From: Nibribacter ruber
Lineage (GTDB): Bacteria; Bacteroidota; Bacteroidia; Cytophagales; Hymenobacteraceae
DNA length: 64,000 nucleotides
Assembly (NCBI RefSeq): GCF_009913235.1
Contig: NZ_CP047897.1
Span: forward strand, 2,417,001-2,481,000
Direction: 5' to 3'
The position numbers and the translations under genes were made by a program. A model generated the notes under the pieces. The model saw only the letters and a list, made by a program, of their open reading frames with translations. It had not been told where the DNA came from and did no database searches. Shown in pieces: positions 7,765 through 16,387 of the stretch (positions are counted from its first letter, which is position 1; each line of letters opens with the position of its first letter).

Positions 7765-8685
7765 ATGAGACTTTCCAGGCGGTATAGCGCATTCCTTCTT
7801 TTCCTGCTCCCTACTTTCTGCTATGCCGCTGCCCAGGCAGATACCATCCAGATAAAGAACCACCTCACCACCATCACCAAAACCCCCAAGCCCCGAAACT
7901 ATCAGAACGTAGACCAGCTCAACCAAACGGCCAACTACCTGATAAGCGTCTTCAGCCAATACACTCCTAGCGTTTCTGTGCAGGAGTACACGGTAGACGG
8001 GCAGGTGTACAAGAACGTGATTGCCTCCTTCGGGATGGAGCATACCAAACGCATCATAGTCGGCGCGCATTATGACGTCTGCGGAAACCAGGAAGGCGCA
8101 GATGACAATGCCACCGGCGTAGTAGGCTTGCTGGAACTGGCCCGGCTCCTGAAAGGCCAGCAGCTGAACCACCGCATAGACCTGGTGGCCTACACCCTGG
8201 AAGAGCCGCCGTATTTCAGGACGGAGCACATGGGCAGTTATGTACACGCCAAGTCCTTGGCAGAGACTAAGGCAGACGTGTTTGGCATGGTGTCGTTGGA
8301 GATGATCGGGTACTTTAAAGAAGAGAAGAAATCGCAGACCTATCCGGTGGGCATCCTTTCCTGGTTTTATGGCAACAGAGGCAATTACATTACGCTGGTA
8401 AACAAGTTTGGAGCCGGTGCCTTCGCTAAGAGTTTCAGCAGAGAGTTCAAGGCCAGCAACCAGATTAAAACCAAGAAATTCACCGGTCCGCCGGCCCTGC
8501 CCGGTATTGACTTCTCAGACCACCTCAACTACTGGCAGTTTGGCTACAGCGCCCTGATGCTCACAGACACGTCCTTCTACCGGAACAAGAATTACCATGA
8601 GCCCACAGACACGCTGGAAACCCTGGACCTACCCAAAATGGCCTTGGTCTTAGACGGCGTTTACCAGGCCTTGCGCCAACTCTAG
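7765..8685 (+). CDS. Secreted M28-family metallopeptidase
   Basis: 306 residues. The signal peptide is MRLSRRYSAFLLFLLPTFCY, with cleavage likely after the AAAQA region. The M28 zinc ligands are visible in order: H102 in GAHYDV, the bridging Asp in GADDNATG, the Glu pair in TLEEPPY and the last His in NYHEPTDT. M28 enzymes are aminopeptidases or related amidases with two zinc ions; the substrate is unknown. It stands alone, downstream of the cassette-like insert and 32 bases before the GNAT gene. Confidence 0.88.
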   Translation: MRLSRRYSAFLLFLLPTFCYAAAQADTIQIKNHLTTITKTPKPRNYQNVDQLNQTANYLISVFSQYTPSVSVQEYTVDGQVYKNVIASFGMEHTKRIIVGAHYDVCGNQEGADDNATGVVGLLELARLLKGQQLNHRIDLVAYTLEEPPYFRTEHMGSYVHAKSLAETKADVFGMVSLEMIGYFKEEKKSQTYPVGILSWFYGNRGNYITLVNKFGAGAFAKSFSREFKASNQIKTKKFTGPPALPGIDFSDHLNYWQFGYSALMLTDTSFYRNKNYHEPTDTLETLDLPKMALVLDGVYQALRQL

Positions 8686-8717
8686 GCTTGTGTTGAAATC
8701 AATACCCTTCCGTAGTT

Positions 8718-9245
8718 ATGCCTCTTTCAACGTTCACCATCAGACCCGCCCTTCCCTCAGAATTCACGTCCTTGGGCCAGCTCATGGTGCAGGTGTATTC
8801 CCAACTAGACGGCTTCCCGACACCTTCTGAACAACCCGCCTATTACCACCTGCTGGCCAACATAGGCGATTTTACCCAGAAGCCCGGCGTAGAACTGCTG
8901 GTGGCCGTCTCTGAACAAGGAGAATTAGCCGGCGGCGTAGTGTATTTTAGTGACATGCAACACTATGGCTCTGGCGGAACGGCTACCCAAGAGAAAGACG
9001 CGGCGGGTTTCAGGTTTCTGGCCGTAGGTCCAAGTACCAGAGGCAAGGGCCTAGGCAAAGCCTTGACGCTGGCCTGCGTGAAGAAAGCAAAAGATGCCGG
9101 GCGCAGACAACTCATCCTTCACAGCACCAAAGCCATGCAAACGGCGTGGAAAATGTACGAGCAACTGGGCTTTCAAAGGGCGGAAGAGCTTGACTTTATG
9201 CAGGGAGAATTACCGGTCTTCGGGTTTAGGTTGTTTTTGACCTAA
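8718..9245 (+). CDS. GNAT-family N-acetyltransferase
   Basis: 175 residues. The acetyl-CoA binding motif A is visible in FRFLAVGPSTRGKGLGKALT (R/Q-x-x-G-x-G/A pattern), followed by LILHSTKAMQTAWKMYEQLG, the motif-B region typical of GNATs. It transfers an acetyl group from acetyl-CoA to an amine; the acceptor cannot be inferred. The ATG at 8718 gives a normal N-terminus (MPLSTFTIRPALPSE). Confidence 0.88.
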   Translation: MPLSTFTIRPALPSEFTSLGQLMVQVYSQLDGFPTPSEQPAYYHLLANIGDFTQKPGVELLVAVSEQGELAGGVVYFSDMQHYGSGGTATQEKDAAGFRFLAVGPSTRGKGLGKALTLACVKKAKDAGRRQLILHSTKAMQTAWKMYEQLGFQRAEELDFMQGELPVFGFRLFLT

Positions 9246-9301
9246 TTGGCAAGCTGTCCTAAAAATCAGCGCATTGCGTAAATACATCAAGGACCAGCTG
9301 C

Positions 9302-9339
9302 CGTTTTTGGCCTGTTTCCTGAAAAAGAAGCCAAAAACG
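9302..9339. repeat. 38-bp dispersed palindrome, copy 2
   Basis: Left arm nearly exact; right arm reads GAAGCCAAAAACG. It lies between the GNAT and metallophosphatase genes. Confidence 0.85.
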
Positions 9340-9439
9340 AACTGCCTACTTTGCTTCAGGTTAGGTCAACTGCTTTCCTGCTAATCGGGTAATTTTATGG
9401 ATATTGTCTCCTGAATGTACGCCATGCCCCTCCTTTTCT

Positions 9440-10738
9440 ATGCCAACCAGAATGCCAACGCAACCTTCTGCCAACATCTTTAAAACGTTCTTCAAATGGT
9501 CTTTGCTGGCTATAATTGGCTATTGGCCCGTTGCCACCCTGGTGTTTGGGCACAGCAGCATAGATGAGAGCAAAGGCATTTACACCTTCCACTGGTCGGG
9601 GCTGAACGCGCTGGTCAATGACGAAGAGTTTGGATTTGCCAATGGCGAGGAAGTGGCCACCAAGCTGGACGGGGCAGACGGGCCTTACGTCTTCGGGCAA
9701 GAGCAGTTCATTGTCACGGCAGACAACAAGATAATTAAGTCACAGATTGACCCGCGTTTGCCTATTAAGGTAAAAGCTGCCAATGAAGACCAGGACTCTT
9801 TTTACGTCACGTTAAAAACCACGTACCAACCCCAGCAAGACCAGTATGCGCTGCCGGCCAAGCTCATGGCCATCTCAGACATTGAGGGCAATTTTGACGC
9901 CTTCGCCAGCTTTCTCATTAAACACGGGGTCATGGACCGGCACTACAACTGGACGTTTGGCCAGGGGCACCTGGTCCTTAACGGTGACTTTGTGGACCGC
10001 GGCGAGAACGAACCCCAGGTGCTCTGGCTCATTTACCTACTGGAAGACAAGGCGGCGGCGCAGGGCGGCCAGGTGCATTACATTCTGGGCAACCATGAGG
10101 TCATGAAACTCTACGGCGACTATTCCTACACCGAGTACAAATACCGCGAGGTGGCCAAGCAGATCAGTGGCTTTTCTGACTGGGGCACCAGCGCTAAGTT
10201 TTTGTACGGCCCCACCTCTGAGCTGGGCAAATGGCTGAAGACCAAGAACGTGGTCCTCAAGATGGGGCCTTATTTGTTTGTGCACGCCGGCATCAATTCC
10301 AATCTTCTGGCCCACCAGCTTACGGTGTCTGAAATCAACCAGATTGCCCGCAAGTACTACGGGCAGGACGCCAAAGACAAGGTAACCGACCCCAAAGAAA
10401 AGACCGTGTTGAGCAAGTATGACAGCCCGTACTGGGACCGAAGCCTTTCCATGAACCTGGTTTACCGGATTATGTACCTGTTCAGAGACCCACTAGAAGC
10501 CAACTACCACAAAACTACCCAGGCCGAGCTAGAGCAGATTTTAGCTTTTTATGATGTCTCTCAACTGGTGGTGGGACACTCTGTGGTACAAGACATTACA
10601 ACGGATTACCAGGGAAAGGTAGTGAAGATTGACGTGCGGCACGGCCAGGAAAAGAACAGTGACAAGACAGAGGGCATTCTCATTGAGAACAACACCGTCT
10701 ACCGGATTGACGGCCAAGGTCACAAGGAGAAACTCTAA
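9440..10738 (+). CDS. Membrane-anchored metallophosphatase (calcineurin-like)
   Basis: 432 residues from ATG 9440; the open frame extends to a TTG at 9404 but the ATG is preferred. An N-terminal membrane segment (WSLLAIIGYWPVATLVFG) precedes a long insert. The phosphoesterase core follows with SDIEGNFDAF, GDFVDRGE, GNHEVMKL, FVHAGIN and VVGHS, the metal-binding motifs of PPP/Shewanella-like phosphatases. It probably hydrolyses phosphoesters or phosphoproteins at the membrane; whether inside or outside is uncertain. It is a single gene flanked by repeat copies 2 and 3. Confidence 0.88.
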   Translation: MPTRMPTQPSANIFKTFFKWSLLAIIGYWPVATLVFGHSSIDESKGIYTFHWSGLNALVNDEEFGFANGEEVATKLDGADGPYVFGQEQFIVTADNKIIKSQIDPRLPIKVKAANEDQDSFYVTLKTTYQPQQDQYALPAKLMAISDIEGNFDAFASFLIKHGVMDRHYNWTFGQGHLVLNGDFVDRGENEPQVLWLIYLLEDKAAAQGGQVHYILGNHEVMKLYGDYSYTEYKYREVAKQISGFSDWGTSAKFLYGPTSELGKWLKTKNVVLKMGPYLFVHAGINSNLLAHQLTVSEINQIARKYYGQDAKDKVTDPKEKTVLSKYDSPYWDRSLSMNLVYRIMYLFRDPLEANYHKTTQAELEQILAFYDVSQLVVGHSVVQDITTDYQGKVVKIDVRHGQEKNSDKTEGILIENNTVYRIDGQGHKEKL

Positions 10739-10867
10739 CTAGACCCTTTCGCCAGGCAAATCAAATCCTACTCATCATACTCCTGTGACCACTTTTTCTT
10801 GTGACTTCGCCCGGTGGAATCATTCTTGAAGAAACCGGCATTTACCAGCAGAGGATAAGCTCCGCTT

Positions 10868-10905
10868 CGTTTTTGGGCTGTTTCCCAGAAAATAAGCCAA
10901 AAACG
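10868..10905. repeat. 38-bp dispersed palindrome, copy 3
   Basis: Lies in the 233-base gap before the Crp-like regulator. Centre TTTCCCAGAAAA. Confidence 0.85.
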
Positions 10906-10971
10906 CCTTTGCGAAACAACTGCCGCGTCTAACGGTTAGAAGAGGATGACCCCTCACCACTTTCTTGCAGC

Positions 10972-11541
10972 ATGTACCAACGGTTAAGAGACTACCTCAC
11001 GGCCAGAATACCCACAGACGAGGCCACGCTAGAAAGCATCTGCGCCTGTTTCACGCCGCTCAAGACCAGACGAAACCAACTCCTGCTCCAGTACGGCGAA
11101 ACCTGCCAGCATTACTATTTCGTCAACCAGGGGTGCATCAGGTTATTTACTCTCAACAAAGACGGGTTGGAAACGTCACGGTTCTTTGCGTTTGAGGGGG
11201 GATTTTGCACCGCCCTGCCCAGCTTTATTGAAAACACGCCCGCCTTTGAATACATGCAGACCATTGAGAAGTCAGAGCTGCTGCAGATTTCCAGAACAGA
11301 CTTTTACCATCTAGTGGACACGGTGCCAGCCTTCGGGTTTATTTACCGCCAGATTCTGGAGCTGGGCTTTATCACGGCTCAGAAGCGCATCTATGGCTTT
11401 CAGGGGTATGATGCGCTGGAGAAGGTGCAATGGGTGATCCAGTACCAGCCAGACTTTCTGCTGCGCGTCTCTAACAAGATAGCAGCCTCGTACCTGGGTC
11501 TCTCTCCCAGCACCTTGAGCAGGGTAAAAGCCAGGCTCTGA
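10972..11541 (+). CDS. Crp/Fnr-family transcriptional regulator
   Basis: 189 residues. The N-terminal cyclic-nucleotide-binding-like fold carries LLQYGETCQHYYFVNQGCIR. The C-terminal DNA-binding part is short and ends in IAASYLGLSPSTLSRVKARL, which fits a winged helix-turn-helix of the small Bacteroidetes Crp type. The effector ligand and targets are unknown; the downstream GlcG-like and transthyretin-like genes are possible targets by proximity only, since a separate TACCTTTG promoter box precedes them. Confidence 0.88.
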   Translation: MYQRLRDYLTARIPTDEATLESICACFTPLKTRRNQLLLQYGETCQHYYFVNQGCIRLFTLNKDGLETSRFFAFEGGFCTALPSFIENTPAFEYMQTIEKSELLQISRTDFYHLVDTVPAFGFIYRQILELGFITAQKRIYGFQGYDALEKVQWVIQYQPDFLLRVSNKIAASYLGLSPSTLSRVKARL

Positions 11542-11582
11542 AAACGTTGCCTTAGGTCAATGTTTACGGGCGGGGCCTCATG

Positions 11583-11590
11583 TACCTTTG
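11583..11590 (+). promoter_or_regulatory. Bacteroidetes -7 box (TACCTTTG)
   Basis: TACCTTTG matches TAnnTTTG, 17 bases before the ATG at 11607. It overlaps the longer possible start at 11580, arguing for 11607. Confidence 0.5.
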
Positions 11591-11606
11591 TCAAAAGAAT
11601 AACAAA

Positions 11607-12164
11607 ATGAAAAACCGCCTCTTTCTATACCTGCCCCTGCTCCCCGGCTGGCTGTTTGCGCAAGGCACTTCGGCCACTAAAACTACCCGCAAATCCGTTG
11701 CCCAATCCACCATTGCCTTGGCTGGGAAAGAGCTGGTAACACCTACTTTTCAACTCACGCAACAAGCGGCCTTGCGCATGCACCAACAGGTCCTTGCCCA
11801 GGCGGCCGCCCTGCAAAAGAACGTCACTTTTGCGGTGGTAGACGCCTCGGGGCAGACCATTTTACTTATCAAAGGCGATGGCGTGGGTCCGCACAACACA
11901 GAAGCCGCCCGAAGAAAAGCCTTCACCGCCCTTTCCACCAAGACCAGCAGCCTGGTCCTGGGCAGAAACGCCAAAGCCAACCCAGACGCTCAGAACCTAG
12001 CCCACCTGCCAGAGCTTTTACTGCTGGGTGGCGGGGTACCCCTCTGGTACCAGGGCCAGGTAATTGGAGCGGTGGGCGTAGCCGGCGGCGGCGGTCCTGC
12101 ACAAGACGACCTGCTGGCCAAAGCCGCCGCCCTCCCAGAAGCCGGCATTACTGTTCACATTTAA
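11607..12164 (+). CDS. Secreted GlcG/HbpS-like heme-binding domain protein
   Basis: 185 residues. Signal peptide MKNRLFLYLPLLPGWLFAQ; the remainder is a GlcG/HbpS (DUF336) domain with VTFAVVDASGQTILLIKGDG, ARRKAFTA and the Gly-rich GAVGVAGGGGPAQDD. The family includes extracellular heme-binding proteins and cofactor-type proteins of unknown chemistry. It is followed after 14 bases by the transthyretin-like gene, so the two are probably co-transcribed and both exported. Confidence 0.85.
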   Translation: MKNRLFLYLPLLPGWLFAQGTSATKTTRKSVAQSTIALAGKELVTPTFQLTQQAALRMHQQVLAQAAALQKNVTFAVVDASGQTILLIKGDGVGPHNTEAARRKAFTALSTKTSSLVLGRNAKANPDAQNLAHLPELLLLGGGVPLWYQGQVIGAVGVAGGGGPAQDDLLAKAAALPEAGITVHI

Positions 12165-12178
12165 CTTACCACCAACTC

Positions 12179-12586
12179 ATGAAAAAGATTCTTTTTAGTT
12201 TCCTGCTGAGCGTGCTCACAATGAGCGCCTTTGCCCAGACGCAGACGCACCAACTTTCCAGCCACATTCTGGACATTTCCACGGGCAAGCCGGCCGTAGG
12301 AGTGCCCGTGAAGCTGGAAAAGCTCAACGAACAGACCAAAGCCTGGACGCAGCTAGACCTTAAAACCACCGACGCCAACGGCCGCATCAAAGACTTTCTG
12401 GACTACAAAAAATCAGAGCAAGGCATTTACCGCCTCACTTTTCTAACAGCTGATCATTTCAAGGCGCAGAAAGCAGACAGCTTCTACCCATTCATTGAAG
12501 TAGTGTTTCGGATTAAAGACAAGGACCATTACCATGTGCCCATCACCTTGTCTCCGTACGGCTACAGCACTTACCGCGGGAATTAA
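12179..12586 (+). CDS. uraH: Transthyretin-like 5-hydroxyisourate hydrolase, exported form
   Basis: 135 residues with a signal peptide (MKKILFSFLLSVLTMSAFAQ) and one transthyretin-like domain. The family motifs are visible: SSHILDISTGKPAVGVPVKL at the start and the C-terminal tetrapeptide YRGN (usually YRGS). HIU hydrolases act in purine (urate) breakdown; the C-terminal Ser-to-Asn change and the export signal make the substrate uncertain. It is paired with the GlcG-like gene and followed by a strong terminator. Confidence 0.82.
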   Translation: MKKILFSFLLSVLTMSAFAQTQTHQLSSHILDISTGKPAVGVPVKLEKLNEQTKAWTQLDLKTTDANGRIKDFLDYKKSEQGIYRLTFLTADHFKAQKADSFYPFIEVVFRIKDKDHYHVPITLSPYGYSTYRGN

Positions 12587-12606
12587 GACCGCTGATACGT
12601 ACTCAT

Positions 12607-12645
12607 AAAAAAGAGGAACCCGTAGATGGGTTCCTCTTTTTTTTT
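12607..12645 (+). terminator. Intrinsic terminator after the transthyretin-like gene
   Basis: Stem AAGAGGAACCC / GGGTTCCTCTT with a 6-base loop followed by eight or more T residues, 20 bases after the stop codon. Confidence 0.85.
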
Positions 12646-12668
12646 AGGGCTTGTATAAATTTGAATGC

Positions 12669-12706
12669 CGCTTTTAGCTTCTTTTCTGGAAAACAGCCCA
12701 AAAACG
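12669..12706. repeat. 38-bp dispersed palindrome, copy 4
   Basis: Starts CGCTTTTAGC; right arm AAAACAGCCCAAAAACG. It lies within the 533-base gap 12587-13119. That gap also holds a weak hairpin AAGCCCCGG/CCGAGGCTT near 12735-12760 and otherwise no recognisable gene. Confidence 0.8.
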
Positions 12707-13021
12707 GCCCTCATCAGATTGGCAAAAAAGAAAAGCCCCGGCGTAGACCGAGGCTTCCCAATTGCCACTCAATGGCTTAACGCTCGCCCAGCGTGAAGGT
12801 GCTTGCCGTTAACCCGTAACCGCCTAGCACAGATAGTATCTCCTTTCTTTAGTGAGTAGATGTTGATATATACGAACGGTCAAATATTTTGGTATGCGTT
12901 TAAATACTCTTTTTAGCGAGTAAATACCTGTATTTTTTCCACTAAAGAGCAGCGACATTACCAAACGACAGCCATCTTGGCAAACAGGCCAAGCACATTA
13001 GCCCGCCTCATGTCTTTTCTG

Positions 13022-13029
13022 TATTTTTG
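13022..13029 (+). promoter_or_regulatory. Bacteroidetes -7 box (TATTTTTG) for the YjdM gene
   Basis: TATTTTTG, 91 bases before the start codon. Repeat copy 5 would lie in the 5' untranslated leader of this transcript. Confidence 0.45.
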
Positions 13030-13046
13030 CAGGGCGGCCGGGCTGG

Positions 13047-13084
13047 CGTTTTTGGGGTGTTTTCCAGAAAACAGGCTAAAAACG
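13047..13084. repeat. 38-bp dispersed palindrome, copy 5
   Basis: Centre TTTTCCAGAAAA. Located between a probable promoter box and the YjdM start, so probably transcribed as part of a leader RNA. Confidence 0.85.
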
Positions 13085-13119
13085 CCACGCCGTCTTCGCT
13101 TCCATAAAATAGAAATACC

Positions 13120-13461
13120 ATGTCTGAAGAATTGAAACCTTGCCCCTCTTGCAGTTCACCGTACGGCTACGCCACCGGCCCTGACAGTTATGCCTGCCCA
13201 GAGTGCGCCCATGAGTGGACTGTAGCTGAAGGAAACGAGGAAACCGGACTGCAAATAAAAGACGCCAACGGAAACGTACTGCAAAACGGCGACTCGGTGG
13301 TGGTCATCAAAGACTTGCCCGTGAAAGGCGCCCCCAAACCGGTAAAGGCCGGCACCAAAGTGAAAAACATACGCCTCACAGACGGTGACCACAACATTGA
13401 CTGCAAGATTGAAGGCTTCGGGTCTATGGCGCTTAAGTCTGAGTTTGTTAGAAAAGCATAA
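13120..13461 (+). CDS. yjdM: YjdM/PhnA-type zinc-ribbon protein
   Basis: 113 residues. N-terminal zinc ribbon with CPSC (residues 8-11) and CPEC, then the conserved YjdM body with [19 protein letters not shown] and a C-terminal [12 protein letters not shown]. The family was once linked to alkylphosphonate uptake (phnA), but no phosphonate genes are nearby and its function is not established. Length and motifs match the family well. Confidence 0.92.
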   Translation: MSEELKPCPSCSSPYGYATGPDSYACPECAHEWTVAEGNEETGLQIKDANGNVLQNGDSVVVIKDLPVKGAPKPVKAGTKVKNIRLTDGDHNIDCKIEGFGSMALKSEFVRKA

Positions 13462-13550
13462 GTTCTTGACCATGGGGCTGCGTTATTCTTCAACGACGGC
13501 GGTAGCCCCGCTCACCACTTTTTAGTAACTTTACAGAACGGCTTGGCTGG

Positions 13551-13588
13551 CGTTTTTGGGCTATTTTCCAGAAAACAGGCTAAAAACG
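13551..13588. repeat. 38-bp dispersed palindrome, copy 6
   Basis: Ends 18 bases before the recG GTG start. Centre TTTTCCAGAAAA, right arm ends GGCTAAAAACG. Confidence 0.85.
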
Positions 13589-13606
13589 GAGCTGTGTCTT
13601 GTATAA

Positions 13607-15703
13607 GTGTCTTCCGGCTTTTTCCATACCAAAATTGAGTTCTTGAAGGGCGTGGGCCCGCAACGTGCCAACCTGCTTCAATTGGAGCTGGGCATCTTCA
13701 CGTACGGCGACCTCATCCAGCACTACCCCTTCCGGTACATGGACCGTACACAGTTTCACGCCATTGCAGACCTCACCGAGGACATGCAGTACGTCCAGAT
13801 CAAAGGCCGCGTGCTGGAGAAGAACCTCTTGGGCGAAGGCCGGAAACAGCGCCTGTCCGCTATCATTCGGGACGCTTCTGGGGAGATTGAGTTGGTCTGG
13901 TTCAAGGGCGTGAAATGGATGAACGTCCAGCTGAAGGTGAACCAAGAGTACATCGCCTTCGGGAAGCCCAGCTTGTTCAACGGCAAGTTCAACATGGCCC
14001 ACCCAGACCTGGAAGAAGCCACCGAGGTGAAGCAGGAACAGACCTACCTGCAACCTGTTTATAACACCACCGACAAGCTCAAGAACCACCGCGTAGACAG
14101 CAAAGTCATCTCTAAGATGATGATGGAGCTGCTCAAGCTGGCGCCTACGCATTTGCCTGAGACGCTCACGCCAGAACTGGTAGACCAATACCGAATGGTG
14201 TCCAAGCGCGAGGCCATGATCCAGATTCACTTCCCCAAGAACTGGGACACCCTGCAGGCCGCGCGGTTCCGACTCAAGTTTGAAGAACTCTTTTATACTC
14301 AGCTCAAGCTCCTACGCACCCGCACCAAGCGCAAAGCAGAACTGGCCGGGCAGATTTTCAGCAAAACCCCCACTCTCACCGAGTTCTATAAAAACCACCT
14401 GCCCTTTGACCTTACCGGCGCCCAGAAACGCGTGGTGCGCGAGATTTACCAGGACGTGATTGCGGGTAAGCAGATGAACCGGCTGTTGCAGGGTGATGTG
14501 GGCAGCGGCAAGACCATTGTGGCCTTCGTGACCATGCTCCTGGCCACCGACAACGGCGCACAGGCCTGTATCATGGCCCCCACAGAAATCCTCGCCGACC
14601 AGCACTACCAAGGCTTAAAGCAGTTTGCAGACAAGCTGGGCATTGTGTTAGGCAAGCTCACTGGCTCCACTAAAAAGGCTGATAGAAGAATCCTGCATGA
14701 GCAATTGCGTAGTGGCGAGATGAAAATGATTGTGGGCACCCACGCCTTATTGGAAGATGAAGTGCAGTTTCAGAACCTGGGTCTTTGCATAGTAGACGAA
14801 CAGCACCGTTTTGGCGTGGCTCAGCGCTCCAAGCTCTGGCAGAAGAATCCACGGGTCATTCCTCATGTGCTGGTCATGACGGCCACGCCTATCCCCCGCA
14901 CACTGGCCATGACCTTGTACGGCGATCTGGAAGTGTCTGTGATTGACGAGATGCCCGCTGGCCGGAAAGAGATTATTACCGTGCACCGCTATGACAGCAA
15001 CCGCTTAAAAGTGTTTGGGTTTATACGTGAGCAGATAAAGCTGGGAAGGCAGATTTACATTGTCTACCCGCTTATTGAAGAATCTGAAGGCTTGGAGTAC
15101 AAAGACCTGATGGACGGTTATGAAAGCATCACCCGCGCATTCCCAGAATACCAGGTGAGCATGGTGCACGGCCGGTTAAAGCCCGCAGACAAAGACTATG
15201 AGATGCAGCGCTTTGTCAAGCATGAGACGCAGATCATGGTGGCTACCACCGTGATTGAAGTGGGCGTGAACGTGCCCAACGCCAGCGTGATGGTGATTGA
15301 GAACGCAGAACGATTTGGCTTGGCGCAGTTGCACCAATTAAGAGGACGCGTAGGCCGGGGCGCTGACCAGAGTTATTGTATCTTAATGACGGGTTATAAA
15401 CTCAGCAAAGAAGGCAAGACGCGCATTGAGACCATGGTGCGCACCAACAACGGCTTTGAGATTGCAGACATTGACTTGAAGCTGCGCGGTCCGGGAGACT
15501 TGATGGGCACCCAACAGAGCGGGGTTTTGGATTTGTTGATTGCGGATTTGGCCAAAGATGCCACCATTTTGAAAGAGAGCCGGGTGGCGGCCCTGGAGAT
15601 CATAGAAAAAGACCCTGACTTAAGTCTTCCGGAGCATGCCAACCTGTTGCGGCATATTCGGTCACTGAGTGCCAACGCCGTTAATTGGAGCCGGATCAGT
15701 TAG
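13607..15703 (+). CDS. recG: ATP-dependent DNA helicase RecG
   Basis: 698 residues. A wedge/OB region (about 20-250) precedes the helicase core: Walker A GDVGSGKT, motif II DEQH as usual in RecG, VMTATPIPRTL, then the C-terminal half with QLHQLRGRVGRGADQSYC. It remodels stalled forks and branched DNA. The start is GTG 13607, the first start codon after the palindrome; residues then read SSGFFHTKIEFLKGVGPQRA. Length is normal. Confidence 0.96.
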   Translation: MSSGFFHTKIEFLKGVGPQRANLLQLELGIFTYGDLIQHYPFRYMDRTQFHAIADLTEDMQYVQIKGRVLEKNLLGEGRKQRLSAIIRDASGEIELVWFKGVKWMNVQLKVNQEYIAFGKPSLFNGKFNMAHPDLEEATEVKQEQTYLQPVYNTTDKLKNHRVDSKVISKMMMELLKLAPTHLPETLTPELVDQYRMVSKREAMIQIHFPKNWDTLQAARFRLKFEELFYTQLKLLRTRTKRKAELAGQIFSKTPTLTEFYKNHLPFDLTGAQKRVVREIYQDVIAGKQMNRLLQGDVGSGKTIVAFVTMLLATDNGAQACIMAPTEILADQHYQGLKQFADKLGIVLGKLTGSTKKADRRILHEQLRSGEMKMIVGTHALLEDEVQFQNLGLCIVDEQHRFGVAQRSKLWQKNPRVIPHVLVMTATPIPRTLAMTLYGDLEVSVIDEMPAGRKEIITVHRYDSNRLKVFGFIREQIKLGRQIYIVYPLIEESEGLEYKDLMDGYESITRAFPEYQVSMVHGRLKPADKDYEMQRFVKHETQIMVATTVIEVGVNVPNASVMVIENAERFGLAQLHQLRGRVGRGADQSYCILMTGYKLSKEGKTRIETMVRTNNGFEIADIDLKLRGPGDLMGTQQSGVLDLLIADLAKDATILKESRVAALEIIEKDPDLSLPEHANLLRHIRSLSANAVNWSRIS

Positions 15704-15788
15704 ACTAAAGTTTGGGTCTTTCTGGGGGAGAGTGGGGGAAAATACGTTTAATCAGTAAAGTAAAGTTTTCTATCAGTTGGGGTTCTTT

Positions 15789-15977
15789 CTAATTACTAGG
15801 GTTAAACATGTAATTGGCCTGCTGTGTCATTACTTTAGGAGTGTTTTCCTTCATTGAATATACATCTGCAGACTTGGGGGATTTTTCAGTCACTACGGCA
15901 CTTGTGTTATCTTCTTTCAAAAACTTGCCAATGATTATAATCCCTACCAGCACAAAAATCTTAAAAATAAATTTCAT
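15789..15977 (-). CDS. Possible small membrane or secreted protein (62 aa)
   Basis: A short frame starting MKFIFKIFVLVGIIIIGKFL, one hydrophobic segment that could be an anchor or signal, followed by a polar tail ending NYMFNPSN. The region is AT-rich and otherwise empty (15704-16387). No homologue is recognised; the hydrophobic start is the only support. The rest of the gap (15978-16387) shows no gene, repeat copy or clear terminator. Confidence 0.4.
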   Translation of the reverse strand: MKFIFKIFVLVGIIIIGKFLKEDNTSAVVTEKSPKSADVYSMKENTPKVMTQQANYMFNPSN

Positions 15978-16387
15978 AGGCGAAAAGTTAACGTTGATCA
16001 TTCACTACAGTAAAGTACGGGTCCAGAAGGGGCTTAGATGTTGTCAGCTAATTACCTTTTTGTTAAGGATTGATTATTTCAGCTTTCCGGCCTCCCTCTG
16101 GAGAGAAGCCTACCTAGTTACGGGCGGACTCTGTTTGAGTTTTCGCTTTGCTGAAATAATTTTCCACAAACCAACACTTTATTGAATTAATGCTCTGCTT
16201 GCTTTGTTTATTGCCAACTCCGGCTAAGCGGGCTTTAAACACCCAAAGATACAACTTAAAATTCATAATTATTTAGTTGTGAATTATTTACGTTACAAAC
16301 AACATTCCAAACCGTATAAACCGCAAGGGCAATTCATAAGGAAACTGGCTTAAATCCTGCTATATTTACAGCTAAACCTTCTTTGCC

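Noticed and set aside
12583-12768. A 61-aa minus-strand open frame after the transthyretin-like gene
   Set aside because: It consists of the terminator and palindrome copy 4 read in frame.
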